Shown here one piece after another: positions 7,734 through 14,849 of a stretch of DNA of 14,849 bases (position 1 is its first letter; each line of letters begins with the position of its first letter). This DNA comes from an uncultured Oscillibacter sp. (GTDB taxonomy: Bacteria; Bacillota; Clostridia; Oscillospirales; Oscillospiraceae): the NCBI GenBank assembly GCA_910583695.1, contig CAJTZL010000034.1, forward strand, positions 15,320 to 30,168, given 5' to 3'. A program made the position numbers and the translations under genes. Below the pieces are notes generated by a model, which saw only the letters and a list, made by a program, of their open reading frames with translations, was not told where the DNA came from and searched no databases.

Positions 7734-7759
7734 CTCCCGGAGGGGTTTCCCTCCGGGAG
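7734..7759. terminator. Terminator after the putative glycoside hydrolase gene
   Basis: A perfect 11-bp stem (CTCCCGGAGGG at 7734-7744 with its complement at 7749-7759) closes a 4-nt loop. On the minus strand TTTT follows directly (7733-7730), so this is a good intrinsic terminator about 25 nt after the stop codon at 7784. It separates rpiB/glycoside hydrolase transcription from comEC. I find no convincing promoter between here and comEC, so comEC expression may depend on read-through or on a weak promoter. Confidence 0.85.
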
Positions 7760-7783
7760 CCGTTTTCCAAAAGCAGATTTCCA

Positions 7784-8854
7784 TTATTCCGCCAGGATCA
7801 GGCGGCTTCCCGTCAGCGCGGGGCTGTCCGCCGCCAGCTCCGGGACAAATTCCGTCTTCCCCTCCGGCCCCGCCGCCTGCGTGACCAGGGCGGAGAGAGT
7901 CTCCGCCTTCTCCGGCGTGGTGACGGCGTAGATGCGGTCCACCCGGCTCACCAACCGGTTCAGGTCCAGTCCGGACACGGCGTTGGGCCCCTCTGTAATC
8001 ACCGCTTCCGGCACCTCCACGGACAGCAGGATGTCGTAGGGCTCCAGGGCCGTGTTCAGATCGTTGAGGAGCAGGTCCAGGTTGTTGCCCAGGGGCACGT
8101 CGGTGTTGTAGTTGATTTTATTGATTTTGCCCTCGGTGGGATAGCCGAAGTCCGTCAGCAGCAGCTCGTCGAACCCCAGCTCCGCGATCTCCTTCGCCAG
8201 GGCGCAGACATACTCCCGGGTAGAGGGCTTGGAGGGGTCCAGCCAGAGGCTGTTGTTGCCGTCGTAGAAGATATAGCCTCCGGTGTTTTTCAGGCCCCGG
8301 CCCTCCACGTCGGCGTTGGCGGCCTTGAAGTCCTGAAGACAGGCCATGCTGGCGATGGTGTGCAACTCCTCCTGGGCCGTAACGGCGGCCAGGGCGGCGG
8401 CGGTATCCAGCTCCGCTTCCACTGCGCCGGAAACAGCGCTGGCGGCGTTGAAATACACCGTGCCGTTAGGGGTCTTCAGGCGGACGGCCACAGCGCTGAC
8501 CCCTGCGGGCTTCGCCGCCAGAGCCTCCTGCCAGAGGGCCATCGTCAGCGCCTGAGCCGGAAGGGAAACGGCCACGATCTCCTGGGGTTCCTGCGCCTCC
8601 GGCTCCTGAACCACCACATCCACATTCGGCGGCTCCACCGGGTCCTCCCGGTCCCCCTGGGGGGGCTCTTTCTCCTCCGAATGCCACCAGGGCAGGCTGA
8701 TCTGGCGGCTGCCGTCGGCGCCGTAGACGAGGAACTGCTGCAAATACATGACGCTGGCGGCAACCGCGATCACCAACACCAGCACAATCGCCAGTAAAAT
8801 TTTCCATCTGGGCCCCCGGCCCCGGTAGCTGCTGTATCCCTTGGTTCCCACCAT
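7784..8854 (-). CDS. Membrane-anchored putative glycoside hydrolase (DUF4015/GHL13-like)
   Basis: The 356-residue protein has a basic N-terminus, one membrane helix (about 18-38, ILLAIVLVLVIAVAASVMYL), an acidic Pro-rich linker (about 55-90) and an external domain. This domain reads AVAVRLKTPNGTVYF, a TIASMACLQD strand, LWLDPSKPSTREYV (about 200-213) and AKEIAELGFDELLLTDFGYP. The pattern fits the DUF4015 putative glycoside hydrolases, which are TIM barrels on the cell surface of many Firmicutes. In my memory the last motif is usually FDYIRFP, so TDFGYP is a divergent version, and catalytic activity is uncertain. The ATG at 8854 is chosen over an in-frame GTG at 8863 because AGAGGTGA sits just upstream and the GTG lies within that site. 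It follows rpiB by about 56 nt and is likely co-transcribed with it. Confidence 0.7.
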   Translation of the reverse strand: MVGTKGYSSYRGRGPRWKILLAIVLVLVIAVAASVMYLQQFLVYGADGSRQISLPWWHSEEKEPPQGDREDPVEPPNVDVVVQEPEAQEPQEIVAVSLPAQALTMALWQEALAAKPAGVSAVAVRLKTPNGTVYFNAASAVSGAVEAELDTAAALAAVTAQEELHTIASMACLQDFKAANADVEGRGLKNTGGYIFYDGNNSLWLDPSKPSTREYVCALAKEIAELGFDELLLTDFGYPTEGKINKINYNTDVPLGNNLDLLLNDLNTALEPYDILLSVEVPEAVITEGPNAVSGLDLNRLVSRVDRIYAVTTPEKAETLSALVTQAAGPEGKTEFVPELAADSPALTGSRLILAE

Positions 8855-8872
8855 GCGCGTCACCTCTTTTCA

Positions 8873-8915
8873 GGAGCGGCGCTCCCGTCGTTTTCTATGG
8901 GCTGAGAGGCTCAGC
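8873..8915. repeat. Two small hairpins in the rpiB-glycoside hydrolase gap
   Basis: GGAGC-GGC-GCTCC (8873-8885) and GCTGAG-AGG-CTCAGC (8901-8915) are short perfect stems. The second overlaps the rpiB stop codon (8911-8913). Neither is followed by a T-run on the minus strand, so they may only affect mRNA stability. Confidence 0.4.
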
Positions 8916-9348
8916 TCTCCAGGGCCATCATCTTCTCCACCCGGCGGGCATGGCGGCCCCCCTCGAACTCGGTGGAGAGGAAGACCTCCACCATCCGCTC
9001 GGCCATGTCGGGGCCCGTGAAGCCCGCTCCAATGGCCATCATGTTGGCGTCGTTGTGGCGGCGGGTCATTTCCGCCTGGAGGCAGTCGGCGCAGTGGGCG
9101 CAGCGGATGCCCCTGATTTTGTTGGCAACAATGGAAATGCCGATGCCCGTGGTGCAGATCACAATGCCCCGGTCGCAGGTTCCCTCCGCCACGGCCCGGG
9201 CGGCGGCGGCCCCGAAATCGGGATAGTCGCAGCTCTCCAAGGAGTGACAGCCGAAGTCCTCGACTTCATGGCCCAGGCCCTCCAGGACCTTGATGACATA
9301 CTGCTTCAAATCATAGCCGCCGTGGTCACAGCCCAGCGCGATCTTCAT
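8911..9348 (-). CDS. rpiB: Ribose-5-phosphate isomerase B (RpiB/LacAB family)
   Basis: The 145-residue protein interconverts ribose-5-phosphate and ribulose-5-phosphate in the pentose phosphate pathway. It has MKIALGCDHGGYDLK at the start (D8, H9), the catalytic Cys65 in VICTTGIGISIVANKIRGIRC, and the RHNDANMMAIG motif (H98). The Cys indicates the RpiB type, although related sugar-phosphate isomerases of the LacAB family cannot be excluded. The ATG at 9348 is chosen because the family begins at MKIALGCDHGG; an in-frame TTG eight codons upstream lacks support. The ribosome binding site is weak (GGGGGA about 8 nt upstream). Its own promoter lies about 40 nt before the start. Confidence 0.92.
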   Translation of the reverse strand: MKIALGCDHGGYDLKQYVIKVLEGLGHEVEDFGCHSLESCDYPDFGAAAARAVAEGTCDRGIVICTTGIGISIVANKIRGIRCAHCADCLQAEMTRRHNDANMMAIGAGFTGPDMAERMVEVFLSTEFEGGRHARRVEKMMALES

Positions 9349-9386
9349 GGTAGTATTCCCCCGTGCATTCAAATTTTGTGGCTTAC

Positions 9387-9415
9387 ATTGTACTCCAGAT
9401 TTTCCAAAAAATCAA
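9387..9415 (-). promoter_or_regulatory. Promoter of rpiB
   Basis: On the minus strand there is a -35 TTGATT (9410-9415), a 17-nt spacer and a -10 TACAAT (9387-9392). The start would be near 9380, giving a leader of about 32 nt. It lies in an AT-rich gap between the PHP phosphatase gene and rpiB, the clearest local sign that rpiB starts a new transcript. Confidence 0.7.
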
Positions 9416-9448
9416 TATAATTTTCCACCGCAGATTTGTTCTTTTCCG

Positions 9449-10261
9449 CTACAGCGCGTGGCGGATGGGCCTGCGTCCCTCAAAGGTGCAGAAACTCGTG
9501 AAGCCGCACTCCCGCAGAAGCGCCTGCCGCTCCCGCACGGCACAGCCCACGAACTCGGCCGAATGGGCGTCGGTGCCCAGGGTGACAATGGGGTCCGCCG
9601 CCATGTCCTCATACAGCCGCAGCCACATCCCGTCCGGCAGGGGCGTGTTGCCCCGGTTGGTGTTCAGCTCAAGGCCGATTCCTTTTTGCTTCAGAATGGA
9701 GAAGATTTCCGTGATCTCCCAGCCGAAGCGCTCCATGCTCAGGTTCCAGCCCCGGTTCTCGTTGAGGTAGCGCAGGGGCAGGGTCAGATGGCCCAGCACG
9801 TCGAACTTTCCCCACTCCGCCATGACCTTCACCCGGCCCAGGTAGTCGGCAATGCCGTCGTAGGCCTCCTCCTCCGTCTTCGGGTCAAAGTAATAGAGGT
9901 CCAGGCCCTTGTACCGCTCCGAGAGCATATGGACGGAGCCGATGATGAAATCCAGAGGCGGCGCGTCCGCCAGCAACTTCTCCGTGTGGGCAAAATCCCA
10001 GCAGGCGTCTCCCAGCTCAATGCCCAGGCGCAGCTTGATCCGGTCCCCCATGGCGGCCCGGGCGGCGTCGAACTCCGCCGTCAGGGCGGACCAGTCATAG
10101 GGTCCCCGAAGCTCCGTGCGGGCCCAGACGATGGGCTCCAGATGGTCCGTGAAGCAAAGCTCATCCAGCCCCGCCTCGACGGCGGCCTCCGCCAGGGCGG
10201 TCATGGAGTCCCCGGCGTCGGGGGAGATGCGGGAATGCAGATGATAATCCGCCAGATACAT
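9449..10261 (-). CDS. PHP-domain phosphatase, histidinol-phosphatase (HisJ/HisK-like) family
   Basis: The 270-residue protein is a single PHP domain with a complete metal-site set: DYHLHS (H7, H9), FTDHLE (D39, H40), GIELGD (E82), GSVHM (H111), DVLGHL (H158) and GTDAHS (D231, H233). ELNTNRGNTPLPDG (198-211) resembles the HisJ-family histidinol phosphatases, which release histidinol from histidinol phosphate. No other his gene is in view, so a different phosphate ester is possible. The ATG at 10261 is chosen because AGAGGTGA, overlapping the dnaJ stop codon, lies about 8 bases upstream. A GTG at 10273 is part of that site and would itself lack one. The gene follows dnaJ by 8 nt, placing it in the heat-shock operon. 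Confidence 0.83.
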   Translation of the reverse strand: MYLADYHLHSRISPDAGDSMTALAEAAVEAGLDELCFTDHLEPIVWARTELRGPYDWSALTAEFDAARAAMGDRIKLRLGIELGDACWDFAHTEKLLADAPPLDFIIGSVHMLSERYKGLDLYYFDPKTEEEAYDGIADYLGRVKVMAEWGKFDVLGHLTLPLRYLNENRGWNLSMERFGWEITEIFSILKQKGIGLELNTNRGNTPLPDGMWLRLYEDMAADPIVTLGTDAHSAEFVGCAVRERQALLRECGFTSFCTFEGRRPIRHAL

Positions 10262-10269
10262 CGGTCGCT

Positions 10270-11406
10270 TCACCTCTTTTTCTTTCCCTTGCCGAACAGG
10301 CCCTTCCGCTCTTCGCAGTTGTCGTCCCCCATGGTTTCGGCAAACTTCCGCAGGGCCTCCTTCTGCTCCTTGGTCAGGTTCCGGGGAGTCTCAATGTAAA
10401 CGGTAACGTACTGGTCTCCCCGTCCCCGACCGTTGATGGAGGGAATGCCCTTGCCCTTGAGGCGGAAGGTGGCGCCGCTCTGGGTGCCCTCCGGAAGGTC
10501 GTATTTCACCTTGCCGTCGATGGTAGGAATCTCCAGCTCCGCCCCCAGCACCGCCTGGGCGAAGGTGATGGGCGCCTCGCAGAGAACGGAGGTGCCCTCC
10601 CGGCGGAAGAGCTCGTGGGGCCGGACGGTAATGGTGATCAGCAGATCCCCGGCGGGGCCGCCGTTCTTCCCGGTGTTGCCCTGGCCCCGGATGGAGATGG
10701 TCTGACCGTTGTCGATGCCCGCGGGAATGCTGGCCTGGATGGTCCGGCGCTGCCGCACCGCTCCCACCCCCCGGCACTCCCGGCAGGGCTGGTGGATGAT
10801 CTTCCCCTTGCCGCCGCAGCGGGTGCAGGGGGAGGAGGTGGCGAAGACCCCCATGGGCGTCTGCCGCCGGACCTGAACCGTGCCGGTGCCGTGGCAGTCG
10901 GGGCAGACCTCCGGCGTGGTGCCCTCGGCACAGCCGCTGCCCTGGCAGCTGGAGCAGGGCTCCAGCCGCTCCACGGTAACGGCCTTTTCACAGCCGAAGG
11001 CCGCCTCCTCAAAGCTGAGAATCTGCGACAGGCGGATGCTCTCCCCCCGCTGGGGGGCGTTGGGGTTGGTCCGCCGCCCGCCGCCGAAGCCGCCGCCGAA
11101 GAAGCTGCCGAAAATATCCCCCAGGTCGCCGAAGTCGAAGCCTCCGTCGAAGCCGCCTCCTGCGCCGAAATTGGGGTCCACGCCGGCGTGGCCGAACTGG
11201 TCGTACCGACTCCGCTTCTCCTTGTCCGAGAGGATTTCATAAGCCTCGTTGACTTCCTTGAACCGGGTTTCCGCCTCCTTGTCGCCGGGGTTCAGATCCG
11301 GGTGGCTGGCCTTGGCCAGCTTCCGGTAGGCCCGCTTGATCTCGTCGTCCGAAGCGCCCTTCTGCACGCCCAGAACCTCGTAATAATCACGTTTCTGTTC
11401 CGCCAT
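10270..11406 (-). CDS. dnaJ: Chaperone DnaJ (Hsp40)
   Basis: The 378-residue type I DnaJ stimulates DnaK ATPase and delivers substrates. The J domain (about 1-70) has HPD at 35-37, a Gly/Phe-rich region spans about 75-110, and four zinc-binding CxxCxGxG repeats follow: Cys151/154, 168/171, 194/197 and 208/211, two zinc sites in all. The C-terminal substrate-binding beta domains come next, and the tail is basic (KGLFGKGKKKR). Ser precedes HPD (KASHPDLNP) where Tyr is more common; the catalytic triad itself is intact. The ATG at 11406 has AGGAGG four bases upstream; an earlier in-frame ATG at 11430 lacks a ribosome binding site and overlaps the intergenic hairpin. Confidence 0.97.
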   Translation of the reverse strand: MAEQKRDYYEVLGVQKGASDDEIKRAYRKLAKASHPDLNPGDKEAETRFKEVNEAYEILSDKEKRSRYDQFGHAGVDPNFGAGGGFDGGFDFGDLGDIFGSFFGGGFGGGRRTNPNAPQRGESIRLSQILSFEEAAFGCEKAVTVERLEPCSSCQGSGCAEGTTPEVCPDCHGTGTVQVRRQTPMGVFATSSPCTRCGGKGKIIHQPCRECRGVGAVRQRRTIQASIPAGIDNGQTISIRGQGNTGKNGGPAGDLLITITVRPHELFRREGTSVLCEAPITFAQAVLGAELEIPTIDGKVKYDLPEGTQSGATFRLKGKGIPSINGRGRGDQYVTVYIETPRNLTKEQKEALRKFAETMGDDNCEERKGLFGKGKKKR

Positions 11407-11429
11407 ATTGCCTCCTGCGAATAACGCCA

Positions 11430-11465
11430 TTCAATGGGGCGGGGATTTCTCCCCGTCCCATTGAA
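11430..11465 (-). repeat. GNRA-capped hairpin between dnaK and dnaJ
   Basis: Arms 11430-11445 and 11450-11465 pair over 16 positions with one mismatch on the minus strand (A-C in the RNA; it would be G-U on the other strand). On the minus strand the loop is GAAA, a stable GNRA tetraloop. No T-run follows, so this is probably not an intrinsic terminator. It lies about 14 nt after the dnaK stop and about 24 nt before the dnaJ start, and could protect dnaK mRNA or mark a processing site. Confidence 0.7.
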
Positions 11466-11479
11466 CAAAATCACGCTGT

Positions 11480-13312
11480 TTATTTCTTCTGGTCGTCGTC
11501 GTCCACAACCTTGTAGTCCGCGTCGTAATACTGGCCCTCCTGGGCTCCGGCGTCGCCGCCGGGCTGGGCCCCCTGGGGATTGGCCTGCTGATACAGCTTC
11601 TCGCTGACGGCGTAGAACGCCTGCTGGAGAGCCTCCGTGTCCGCCTTGATGGCGGCCATGTCCGTGCCCTTCAGGGTTTCCTTCAGCTTGTCGAGAGCTC
11701 CCTGGACCTTGCCCTTGTCGTCGGCGGGGATTTTGTCGCCCATGTCCGCCAGGGTCTTCTCGCACTGGTAGACCATCTGATCCGCCTGATTCCGGGTCTC
11801 GACCTCCTCTTTCAGCTTTTTATCCTGGGCGGCATACTGCTCCGCCTCCTTGACGGCCTTTTCAATGTCCTCTTTGCTCATGTTGGAAGAGGAGGTGATG
11901 GTGATGTGCTGTTCCGTTCCGGTGCCCAGGTCCTTGGCCGAGACGTTGACGATTCCGTTGGCGTCGATGTCGAACGTGACCTCGATCTGGGGCACGCCCC
12001 GCCGGGCGGGGGCGATGCCGTCCAGGTGGAAGCGGCCCAGGGACTTGTTGGCCGCGGCCATCTCCCGCTCGCCCTGGAGGACGTTGACCTCCACGCTGGT
12101 CTGGTTGTCGGCGGCGGTGGAGAAGACCTGGCTCTTTTTCACGGGGATGGTGGTGTTCCGGTCGATCAACTTGGTGCACACGCCGCCGTAGGTCTCGATG
12201 CCCAGGGACAGCGGGGTTACGTCCAGCAGCAGCAGTCCCTTCACGTCGCCGGTGAGGACGCCCGCCTGGAGGGCTGCACCCATGGCCACGCACTCGTCGG
12301 GGTTGATGCCCTTGAAGGGGTCGGAGCCGGTGAAGCCCTTCACCGCGTCCTGGACGGCGGGGATGCGGCTGGAGCCGCCTACAAGCAGAACCTTGGAGAG
12401 GTTGGAGGGCTTGAGGCCTGCGTCGCTCATGGCCTGACGCACGGGGCCCATAGTGGCGTCCACCAGATGGGCGGTGAGCTCGTTGAACTTCGCCCGGGAC
12501 AGGGTGATGTCCAGGTGCTTGGGGCCGCTGGCGTCCGCGGTGATATAGGGCAGGTTGATGTTGGAGGTAGTGACGCCGGAAAGCTCGATTTTGGCCTTTT
12601 CGGCGGCCTCCTTCAGGCGCTGCATGGCCACCTTGTCGTTGGAGAGGTCCACGCCGTCGCTGCGCTTGAACTCGGAAACCAGCCATTTCATAACGCACTC
12701 GTCAAAGTCGTCGCCGCCCAGGCGGTTGTTGCCCGCCGTGGCCAAGACCTCGATAACGCCGTCGTCAATGTCCAAAATGGACACGTCGAAGGTGCCGCCG
12801 CCCAGGTCGTAGACCATGATTTTCTGGGTCTGCTCCTTGTCCACGCCGTAGGCCAGGGCCGCCGCCGTGGGCTCGTTGATGATGCGCTTGACATCCAGGC
12901 CCGCGATTTTGCCCGCGTCCTTGGTGGCCTGACGCTGGGAGTCGGTGAAGTAGGCGGGGACGGTGATGACCGCCTCGGTGACGGTTCCGCCCAGGTAGGC
13001 CTCCGCGTCGGCCTTCAGCTTCTGGAGGATCATGGCGCTGATCTCCTGGGGGGTGTAGTTCTTCCCGTCGATGGCCACCTTGTGGTCGGAGCCCATCTCC
13101 CGCTTGATGGAGGAGATGGTGCGGTCGGGGTTGGTGATGGCCTGGCGCTTGGCCACCTGGCCCACCATGCGCTCGCCGGTCTTGGAGAAGGCGACGACGG
13201 AGGGGGTGGTGCGGTTGCCCTCGGCGTTTGCAATGACGACGGCTTCGCCGCCCTCCATGACCGCCACGCAGGAGTTGGTGGTTCCCAAATCAATACCGAT
13301 TACTTTAGACAT
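11480..13312 (-). CDS. dnaK: Chaperone DnaK (Hsp70)
   Basis: The 610-residue Hsp70 binds exposed peptide segments and cycles with DnaJ and GrpE. The ATPase domain carries IGIDLGTTNS (5-14), INEPTAAALAYG (145-156), DLGGGTFD (169-176) and VGGSSRIP (311-318). The linker DVTPLSLG (364-371) leads to the beta substrate-binding domain (about 372-490) and a helical lid. The tail is Gln/Gly/Ala-rich and ends in DADYKVVDDDDQKK. The Gram-negative insertion in the ATPase domain is absent, as in Firmicutes. The ATG at 13312 has AGGAGG seven bases upstream. It is third in hrcA-grpE-dnaK-dnaJ, 45 nt after grpE. Confidence 0.99.
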   Translation of the reverse strand: MSKVIGIDLGTTNSCVAVMEGGEAVVIANAEGNRTTPSVVAFSKTGERMVGQVAKRQAITNPDRTISSIKREMGSDHKVAIDGKNYTPQEISAMILQKLKADAEAYLGGTVTEAVITVPAYFTDSQRQATKDAGKIAGLDVKRIINEPTAAALAYGVDKEQTQKIMVYDLGGGTFDVSILDIDDGVIEVLATAGNNRLGGDDFDECVMKWLVSEFKRSDGVDLSNDKVAMQRLKEAAEKAKIELSGVTTSNINLPYITADASGPKHLDITLSRAKFNELTAHLVDATMGPVRQAMSDAGLKPSNLSKVLLVGGSSRIPAVQDAVKGFTGSDPFKGINPDECVAMGAALQAGVLTGDVKGLLLLDVTPLSLGIETYGGVCTKLIDRNTTIPVKKSQVFSTAADNQTSVEVNVLQGEREMAAANKSLGRFHLDGIAPARRGVPQIEVTFDIDANGIVNVSAKDLGTGTEQHITITSSSNMSKEDIEKAVKEAEQYAAQDKKLKEEVETRNQADQMVYQCEKTLADMGDKIPADDKGKVQGALDKLKETLKGTDMAAIKADTEALQQAFYAVSEKLYQQANPQGAQPGGDAGAQEGQYYDADYKVVDDDDQKK

Positions 13313-13357
13313 AATGAAGCCTCCTGAAATATATGAAACTCGTATTTGAACTCTGCT

Positions 13358-13942
13358 TTAGTTGGCGACCTGCACCACCGCGTGGCGGATCACCCGGTCC
13401 CCCATGAGGAAGCCCGCCTGGAAAACCTGGGCCACCTCGTTCTCGCCCAGGTTCTCATCGTCCACGTGCATGACCGCCGCGTGCCGCTCCGGGTCAAAGG
13501 GCCGGCCCTGGGCCTCGATCTCCTCGACGCCCAGCTTCTTCAAAAGCTCCTTGTACTGGGTGAAAATCATCTCCAGGCCCTTCTTGTGGGGGTCGTCCTC
13601 CCCGCCGGGGGCCGCCGCCGCCCGCTCCAGGTTGTCGTACACCGCCAGAAACTCCTTGATGGTGTCCGCCTTGGCGTCCTGGTAGAGGGTTTCCTTTTCC
13701 TTGGCGGTGCGCTTGCGGTAGTTGTCGTACTCCGCCGCCAGCCGGGCGAACTGGTCCTTGGTGGTCTCCAGCTGCTTCACGGCCAGCTCCATCTGCTCCA
13801 CCTGTTCCCGGGTGAAGGTGATGCCGCCCTTTTCCTTTTTCTTTCTGCCCTTGGCCGCCTTCTCGCCCTCCGACCGGGCCTCGGGGGCCGCTTCCGTCTC
13901 CGGGGTCTCCTCCTCCAGGGGCTGCTTGTTCTCTTCCGTCAT
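13358..13942 (-). CDS. grpE: GrpE nucleotide exchange factor
   Basis: The 194-residue protein releases ADP from DnaK. It has a charged, disordered N-terminus (about 1-45, Glu/Lys/Ala-rich), a long helix/coiled coil (about 46-100) containing the family motif RLAAEYDNYRKRTAKEK, a four-helix part with FLAVYDNLERA, and a C-terminal beta domain ending in VFQAGFLMGDRVIRHAVVQVAN, close to the canonical GY-x-DRVIR-A-V-V pattern. The start is ATG at 13942 with AAGGAGG seven bases upstream. The ATG overlaps the hrcA stop codon by 4 nt (ATGA), which couples repressor and grpE translation. Confidence 0.97.
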   Translation of the reverse strand: MTEENKQPLEEETPETEAAPEARSEGEKAAKGRKKKEKGGITFTREQVEQMELAVKQLETTKDQFARLAAEYDNYRKRTAKEKETLYQDAKADTIKEFLAVYDNLERAAAAPGGEDDPHKKGLEMIFTQYKELLKKLGVEEIEAQGRPFDPERHAAVMHVDDENLGENEVAQVFQAGFLMGDRVIRHAVVQVAN

Positions 13943-14849
13943 TTCCGTTCCTCCTTCGGGGGCAGCTCCTCCTGCTTTCCGAACAATCGGGTCAGCCCCT
14001 CGGCAAAGCCGGAGAGCCGGGCCGCTACCGCCGCGTAATCCATTCTCGTGGGGCCCACCACGCCGATGAGGCCCCGCATGTCGTCTCCGATGTCATAACT
14101 GGCCACCACCACACTGGTGTCCTTCAGCGCCTCCTTGACGTTCTCCGGGCCGATGAGGATTTCCATGGGCCGGCGCTCCGGCATGGGAAGCTCCTCCTTG
14201 CTGTCCGCCAGGAAGCTCATGAGCTCATGGGCCTTGTCTGCGTCCCGGAACTCCGGGAGCTTCAGCAGCCGGCTGGCCCCGGCGGTGACGATCTCCCTCT
14301 GGCCCGCTTCCTCCAGGGCGTCCGCCCCACAGCTCACGGCCTGGGACAGCAGCAGGAAGAGCTGGGGGCTCACCTGGTCCGCCACGTTCATCAGCCGCTG
14401 GCTCATGGCGCCGGAGTCGGCGCCTGTGAAATGGCTGTTCAAGAGGTTCGCCGCCGCGGGCAGGTCCGCCGGGTCCACCTTCAGCTGCGTCCGCAGGAGC
14501 TGGCTCTTCACCCGGCTGTCGCTGGTCATCATCACCAGAATGCAGTTCCGCTCGTCCACCGCCAGCAGCTCGAAGCGCCGAACGGTGAGCTCCGTCCTCC
14601 GGGAGGCGGCCACATAGGCCGGGTAGCGCACCAGGGCGGAAACCGCCCGGCCCGCCTGAACCAGCAGCCGGTCCAGCTCCTCCATTTTCAATTGGAGGGA
14701 CTGGTTGATCTTCTCCGTCTCCGCCAGGGAGAGGCGCTGCTCCTCCATCAGCTCGTTGACATAGAGCCGGTAGCCCTTGGGAGAGGGCATCCGCCCGGCG
14801 GAGGTGTGGGGCTGCTCCAGGTAGCCCAGCTCCGTCAGGTCGGACAGCT
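13939..14849 (-). CDS. hrcA: Heat-shock repressor HrcA, 5' end cut by the window edge
   Basis: About 302 C-terminal residues are visible; the reading frame is open through the window edge at 14849. LSDLTELGYLEQPHTSAGRMPSP at the edge is the HrcA hallmark joining the winged-helix DNA-binding domain to the regulatory domain. The first part of the wing-helix domain lies outside. The rest has the GAF-like regulatory region (ELTVRRFELLAVDERNCILVMMTSDSRV) and ends with SVVVASYDIGDDMRGLIGVVGPTRMDYAAV, typical of HrcA. HrcA binds CIRCE, is kept active by GroEL, and represses class I heat-shock genes, so the groES operator here is an expected target. A CIRCE site before hrcA would be off the window. 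It overlaps grpE by ATGA. Confidence 0.95.
   Translation of the reverse strand, partial: LSDLTELGYLEQPHTSAGRMPSPKGYRLYVNELMEEQRLSLAETEKINQSLQLKMEELDRLLVQAGRAVSALVRYPAYVAASRRTELTVRRFELLAVDERNCILVMMTSDSRVKSQLLRTQLKVDPADLPAAANLLNSHFTGADSGAMSQRLMNVADQVSPQLFLLLSQAVSCGADALEEAGQREIVTAGASRLLKLPEFRDADKAHELMSFLADSKEELPMPERRPMEILIGPENVKEALKDTSVVVASYDIGDDMRGLIGVVGPTRMDYAAVAARLSGFAEGLTRLFGKQEELPPKEERK

Noticed and set aside
7651..7770. N-terminal extension of comEC by 40 codons from a TTG at 7770
   Set aside because: It would translate through the terminator stem at 7734-7759, lacks a ribosome binding site and has no family similarity; ATG 7650 has GGAGGG at the right distance.
5329..7884. 850-codon plus-strand reading frame opposite comEC and part of holA
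   Set aside because: It is Gln/Gly/Arg/Pro-rich, with no recognisable domain and no start signals, and it spans the comEC-holA junction and a terminator. It mirrors the GC-rich codons of comEC.
11430..11465. Intrinsic terminator between dnaK and dnaJ
   Set aside because: No T-run follows the stem on the transcribed strand, and dnaJ is expected to be co-transcribed with dnaK.
11906..13327. Long plus-strand reading frame (over 470 codons) opposite dnaK
   Set aside because: Antisense open frames over dnaK are a well-known artefact of its codon bias; the translation is low-complexity (Gly/Val/His/Asp) and there is no ribosome binding site.

Overview
This window reads as chromosomal housekeeping DNA from a high-GC, low-oxygen Firmicute, most likely an Oscillospiraceae-type gut Clostridium (Flavonifractor/Oscillibacter-like). 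Three observations support this: a hrcA-grpE-dnaK-dnaJ operon and a CIRCE-controlled groESL operon, the Gram-positive form of DnaK without the Gram-negative insertion, and strong AAGGAGG-type ribosome binding sites with GCC/CTG-rich codon use. The placement is inferred from protein features only. Nearly every gene lies on the minus strand; cutC is the only plus-strand gene.

Layout from left to right. Positions 1-207 hold the N-terminus of a secreted protein (minus strand, cut by the window edge) with Gly/Asn/Glu-rich 9-residue repeats. Positions 208-460 are a divergent promoter region. cutC follows (461-1228, plus). A bidirectional terminator separates it from the convergent groES-groEL operon (1267-3223), which is driven by a sigma-A-type promoter with an unusually long CIRCE operator. 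Upstream of groES is a minus-strand cluster: comEC (DNA uptake channel), holA (polymerase III delta), an RNase M5-like Toprim gene and a small DUF6514-like gene. comEC and holA overlap, and holA and the Toprim gene are 4 nt apart. A strong terminator (7734-7759) separates this cluster from rpiB and a membrane-anchored putative glycoside hydrolase. rpiB has its own recognisable promoter. The right third is the class I heat-shock operon hrcA (5' end off the window), grpE, dnaK and dnaJ, followed by a PHP-family phosphatase whose ribosome binding site overlaps the dnaJ stop codon.

Together the genes encode both main chaperone machines (DnaK-DnaJ-GrpE and GroEL-GroES) and their repressor HrcA, which should act on the CIRCE site visible before groES. 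I did not find an undescribed defence system, mobile element, CRISPR array or RNA gene. The most interesting signals are regulatory: a CIRCE palindrome with perfect 18-bp arms followed (in groES direction) by six Ts, a hairpin that buries the comEC ribosome binding site, a GNRA-capped hairpin between dnaK and dnaJ, and palindromes within the promoter of the repeat-bearing secreted protein.
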